Shown here: positions 59,873 to 64,000 of the stretch, in pieces
Layout of the letters: every line of letters starts with the position of its first letter
How positions within the stretch are numbered: position 1 is the stretch's first letter
From: Myrica gale
Lineage: Eukaryota; Streptophyta; Magnoliopsida; Fagales; Myricaceae
Reading direction: 5' to 3'
Length of the DNA stretch: 64,000 nucleotides
NCBI GenBank assembly: GCA_963930655.1
Contig: OZ005621.1
Location: forward strand, 1,413,001 to 1,477,000
Notes under the pieces: model-generated
The model's database searches: none
What the model was told of the DNA's origin: nothing
Seen by the model: only the letters and a program-made list of their open reading frames with translations
Position numbers and translations under genes: made by a program

Positions 59873-60803
59873 CTATTCAACCTTCTTCTCCTCCGTTACC
59901 TCCTTCCTTTTGAAGACCCTGTTCTTAACGTTCTTAACAACCTTTTCATCAACCATGTCGTAGAATCTTCTGCATTGCATCCTCACCCACTCCCAAAACG
60001 TGCTTATCTTATCCTCGTACTTGGTATAAATTACTGGAACAGTCATCCCCAGTACAACACCTGCAACAATACCCAATCCAGGATTGAAATCTTTTGAAAC
60101 TCGAAAGAGGGTGTGATATGAAGAATACGTACGAGAGAAGAGAGACATGATTCTCTCCAAAGAGATTACCTATGTAAAGAAGTGTCAGCAGATCGAAGAA
60201 AGATCCCACATAGGAGAGTAACCACAAACCAGCAATAGTTTTTGCGAAGATAATCCAGTCTCCCTCTTTACTCACCCGGAAAATCCATCGGATTCCTTCA
60301 ATCGATGCTCGAATCCGATTCGCCATTTCAATAGCCGTTTGCTCTGGAATTTCCAAACCTGAGGGGTCTGGCGGGTCTCTGAATAAGAAAACAACCAACT
60401 CTTTATACTAGCACGATACAGTTTGCCTCTATTTCCCATTCAAAAAGAACGAAGTAGTTGATCGTCGAAGGAGCTTACTTGCCCAGAAACTTAAGAATAT
60501 TGGCCCAAAGGAACAGTGCAACAAGAACGACCATGGCTGCCCACGAAATAACAGTGATGGAGTTGAACTGATAGACTTCCATAAGCAGCCATATTGCCGT
60601 AGAAATTAACAGAACCGCGACACTTTCCTTCTTTCTCCTCCATAATATTATATCTTTCACAGCGTCTGTGCCAAAACAGAGAACGTACCCATGAGCCATG
60701 ACTGCGATGGTCATGGACAAAGAAAAAGAAAAGCTAAATGCTTTCACATGGAGCTTAAATAATCACCTGATGTTGGCAAAGAAGACTCTGATGTAGTAGA
60801 CAT
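59873..60803 (-). CDS. Reticulon-like protein (RTNLB), 206 aa
   Basis: Four minus-strand exons join in phase: 60767-60803, 60479-60665, 60170-60378 and 59873-60060. The first exon encodes MSTTSESSLPTS and was chosen because it splices exactly to the reticulon domain; the unspliced ATG nearer exon 2 gives a poor N-terminus. The reticulon homology domain has AVKDIILWRRKKESVAVLL, a long hydrophobic hairpin (STAIWLLMEVYQF to VALFLWANILKFLGK), a 66-residue loop and a second hydrophobic hairpin (IAGLWLLSYVGSFFDLLTLL to VVLGMTVPVIY). It then ends in a Lys-rich tail with FKRKEVTEEKKVE. Reticulons bend the ER membrane and shape tubules and desmotubules. The length matches the short plant forms such as RTNLB13. 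No defect is seen. Confidence 0.93.
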
Positions 60804-63706
60804 TTCTGAAGATGGAAATGAATCTCAAATTGAAACAGGGACGTGCTTGTTACTTTTCAGTACTTGTTACAGATTTGGAAATTTGTTAAATTGGATTTTC
60901 GGTGAAGAGGCGGCTCAAAGAGATTCGGAGTGTTTTCTAGGCTTACACGTGCGGGCCAAAGGAAACGTGGAAGCCATGCAGCCCTTGTGGCAAATTAAGC
61001 TGGTCACATAGAGCACGCAACAGCACAGTGTGCCTACACAGTTGATCACAGAAGCCTTTTTCTTGTTGGGTAAGTATGAGGATTTGGATTCAGTTTAAAA
61101 GCGTGGGCCATAGGATTCAGGTCATTAATCGCCTGATGGGCCTGCCCAGAGTTTGTAGACTATTGGACCCAATTTTGTACTATATAGGAAGCCCGGCCTA
61201 AATTGCCTGCAGGGAAATTAAGGTCAATCCTGGTCGTTAATTGTTGTCTTTCTAAGACAATTGAATCTTGATCGTTTGGTTATCGTCATTTTTAGTAGAC
61301 AGATAGATGAATCGTCCAAGTTCAATCATTGCCGTGATGTGAATAGCAGATTCCTTCACCATTGCAGCTACAATTGAGATATAGTGTAAAATGTAACAAG
61401 TTTTTCTCTCAAACTCAACTTTGTTTTGAGCAAATTTCATTCATTGCAGAAAGAATCTCATCTCATGTTGCATGGGCTGGAATTATCGCAAAGAATAAGA
61501 TCTGGGGCATGGGGTCCTCTGCTTGTAGAAGAAGATTGCCAATTTGTCTGGACATAATAATGTCTTGGACACTAGCCGACGTTCCCATAATTACTCCTTA
61601 TGTTGCTCCCAAAAGCTCTACCTCTTAAATTCTATCACGAGCAAACACTCTTTGCTCCAACTACTTTTTCCCTTAAAATTTTTCCCCCTTCGTGGATGTG
61701 CTCCAACTACTTTTTTTTTTTCTCTCTCTCTGTTTTTCATTTTTTTCACCTTGACAAGAGATCCAAGTACTCCTCCATTTAAGGTATGGAACTTGTCGTG
61801 TCATGGTTTCGAAGACTTTCTCAAATCAAATACTTTCATTACAAGTAGAAAAAAAGTATAACCTAAGACTAGACCGAATAACGCGGTTAAAGTGCAGTTG
61901 CTCACATTGGAGAACTCAGATTCTTAATCAGAACAGAGCAGTGTCTCTGCTGGCATTATCTTCTGGTGTAGCATTCATCTTCCAAATGAACGTGGCAAGT
62001 GGCGGCCGGGACGTCACCACGTATGGCCTGCATTGGCTAATGATGCCAATGACTGCAGGAAAGGCGGAGAAGTAACCTGCGAAAATAAATAGGTTAAATG
62101 CATCACTTGCTATTTTGTTATGCGTGAATTGTAAATGTGACACTAGAGTAAACAGAATAATTTTAATACTCCTGAAGTAAACTTCAAAGTCACAATATGC
62201 CCCTCCGTTGATGCTTCGTTTGAAAAATTAACTGTAAATGATGATGTGACAAAAATAGACACGTCAACACCAATCAGATGATGCCAAGTAGTCAAATGAA
62301 GCGGTCGACCGCGTTCTATTCCGTTAAAAAAATAAATAACATAAAGTGCCCCAAATAATCAAATGAAGCGGTCGATCGCTTAATTTAGAAGTCGACCGCG
62401 TTTTATTCCGTTAGTCTTTCAAACGGAACATCGACGAAGAGACATATTGTGACCTTAAAGTTTACCTCAGGGATATTAAAATGACTTTATTTACTTAGGC
62501 ATATTTACAATTGATACGTACCACAGTGTATGAAATGCATTTAACCCTAAAACAAAACCGGCGAATTTGCAAAGTCAAAAGTCACCGTCCAATCCATTAT
62601 GAGCATGACATGTGACCTTTAACAGGCCATTGACCCTCGATCAAAGAGCAACGCCTCATGCGCGGTGGCAAAGCGTGTGGTGCCCATCATTAGTGGTCTC
62701 CACCCGTCGCCTTTCTCTCACCCTCTCTCATTGGATGCAATTTACGTCTAGGATGAAGAAAGCAAGCAGCACCCATTGATCTGCTGGTAATATGATAGAA
62801 TGCAGCTGAATGACTTATAGTGGAACGAATAAATTGACAATTTTTTTGGTGGAATCTGCCATCTTCTGCTCAATTTTTTTGTTCCCAAAATTTGCTTTTT
62901 GGTCATCTCTCATTTTGCAGGGTCCCTAAAGGTTTGATCAATGTTGCAGGCTGCAATGGACAAGAACAAAAAAACCCAATATAGCATATTCCTCTGGCTC
63001 TTACGGTGCCTGAACAACTTCTACGAATTACTGTTTTTTAAACTATTTCTTCTGTCATGCTGATAGCTGACTAAATTAGTGTTTTTTTAACTATTTTTTT
63101 TTCTTTCGAAAACTTTAACTACTTCTGGTGAGAGAATCTACTGAAATACGGTGGCTGTGATTTGTGAACCACATGATCCTAATCTTTTAATATTCTCCAT
63201 CACATGTACGTCTTGAACAAACTGAGGTGATATCCATTCGCTGATAGGCTTTAGTCAATTCTCTTTTGAGTTGAATCAAGCTGTACTATTAGTGGACATT
63301 AACAAGAGCTGTCCATGCGAACGGCATTATCTCTGGCTGCCTTGAAAAACGAAAGTAATTTCAAATTTGAGACTGATATACTTATTTTTACTACCCAGAA
63401 AAGAATAATATGCTTAATCTTTGAAGCAAATGATACTCCCGTCAAAATGCCGCTTCTTCAGAAAATAGACCAAGAATTAGGGGATGTCAGTTTCCAAAGC
63501 CAGGAATCAGGAACTTGGACAAGACAAAAGGAAGAAAACAATAACAAATTAAATTAGACTAGCATTGAGTATCTGGCCTGCATGTGAGCCATCTACACTT
63601 GTTTGTTGCCTTCCCAATAAAGAAAAAAATCTAAAAGAGATGGCATTCGAATTTATTGAAGAGTCATCATCAAAGATCACTGTTACGAGCTTATTGTAAC
63701 TATCAA
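60804..63706. other. Intergenic region with a foldback element
   Basis: The promoter side of the reticulon-like gene lies on the left. A 458-bp inverted-repeat element (62091-62548) is annotated separately. The other DNA has no gene that I can support; the ORFs at 61362-61861 are T-rich and lack family features. Confidence 0.5.
62091..62548. mobile_element. Foldback (MITE-like) element with long arms
   Basis: The left arm starts AGGTTAAATGCAT and runs past GTAAACTTCAAAGTCACAAT (to about 62235). The right arm is its reverse complement (ATTGTGACCTTAAAGTTTAC ... ATGCATTTAACCCT), with about 75-80% identity over some 140 bp. The centre holds two copies of AAGCGGTCGACCGCG-type sequence. It is non-coding. 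Confidence 0.7.
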
Positions 63707-63849
63707 CTAGTTTGACTCAATTTTTATTTCGAAATTTCTCCCACAAAGAAAAAGAAGAGGAAGAAAACAACCCCCAAACTTCAAGCAAAAAAAAAAAAAG
63801 TGAAAGAAAAGTTTAACGTAGCAGTAATCAAGGGCGAAATTAAAGGGGG

Positions 63850-64000
63850 TTAGGTGCAACCTACTCGAGTCATGTGCATTTACATTACTCGAACATAACA
63901 ATTCGAAAGGATTATTGCCTCTGTTTGAAGCAACATTATTATCATCACGCGGAAACGCGAAGGGCACCGAAGCGCCGAATCCGGGCACACTGCAACCTTA
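63850..64000 (-). CDS. Possible 3' part of a gene continuing beyond the window
   Basis: Read on the minus strand from the right edge, one frame gives a coding-like segment, GFGASVPFAFPRDDNN and then NRGNNPFEL, before passing into AT-rich T-run sequence that is unlikely to be protein. I do not recognise the family. The exact end is uncertain and the segment may be chance. Confidence 0.3.

Noticed and set aside
1..64000. CRISPR array, bacterial operon or viral integration
   Set aside because: No regularly spaced repeats, no prokaryotic gene organisation, and no reverse transcriptase, integrase, capsid or replicase sequence was seen.

Overview
The window is plant nuclear DNA, most likely from a eudicot. 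Genes are split by many short GT-AG introns. Intergenic DNA is AT-rich and full of short non-autonomous transposons, and three tRNA genes have ordinary nuclear sequences. Nearly all protein genes belong to plant-specific or plant-type families. The species cannot be told from the sequence.

Layout from left to right: a small spliced cysteine-rich gene (1.5-1.8 kb, minus); tRNA-Arg (3.0 kb); a MAPKKK5-like kinase (4.6-10.5 kb, minus); an organellar ribosomal protein bL25 (15.2-17.4 kb, minus); an LBD36/ASL1-like LOB-domain transcription factor (23.5-24.5 kb, plus); a broken Misato/DML1 gene (27.0-31.9 kb, minus); an HHO5/UIF1-like GARP factor (33.1-35.0 kb, minus); tRNA-Glu (36.2 kb); a DEK-C plus double SWIB protein (37.1-41.1 kb, minus); an 8-kb AT-rich gene-poor stretch; a subclass III SnRK2 kinase (49.2-52.9 kb, plus); a decayed RPW8-type NLR split by a hairpin MITE (53.9-55.3 kb, minus); a broken PPR-DYW gene (56.6-58.8 kb, plus); tRNA-Trp (59.5 kb, minus); and a reticulon-like gene (59.9-60.8 kb, minus).

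The gene order itself is informative. MAPKKK5, bL25, LBD36, SnRK2 and the RNL follow the order I recall for Arabidopsis At5g66850 to At5g66910. Interleaved with them are DML1, HHO5 and the PPR gene, which are the neighbours At4g37190, At4g37180 and At4g37170. The window therefore looks like an ancestral block that has been split between two chromosomes in Arabidopsis.

Functionally, two genes belong to stress signalling: SnRK2 (abscisic acid) and MAPKKK5 (immune MAP kinase cascade). LBD36 and HHO5 are developmental or nutrient-related regulators. No operon-like co-regulation is expected. Three neighbouring genes (DML1, RNL, PPR) are clearly broken, and MAPKKK5 shows a probable frameshift near its C-terminus, which suggests gene loss in progress after duplication. 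Exon coordinates come from splice motifs and protein similarity recognised by eye, not from alignments or transcripts.
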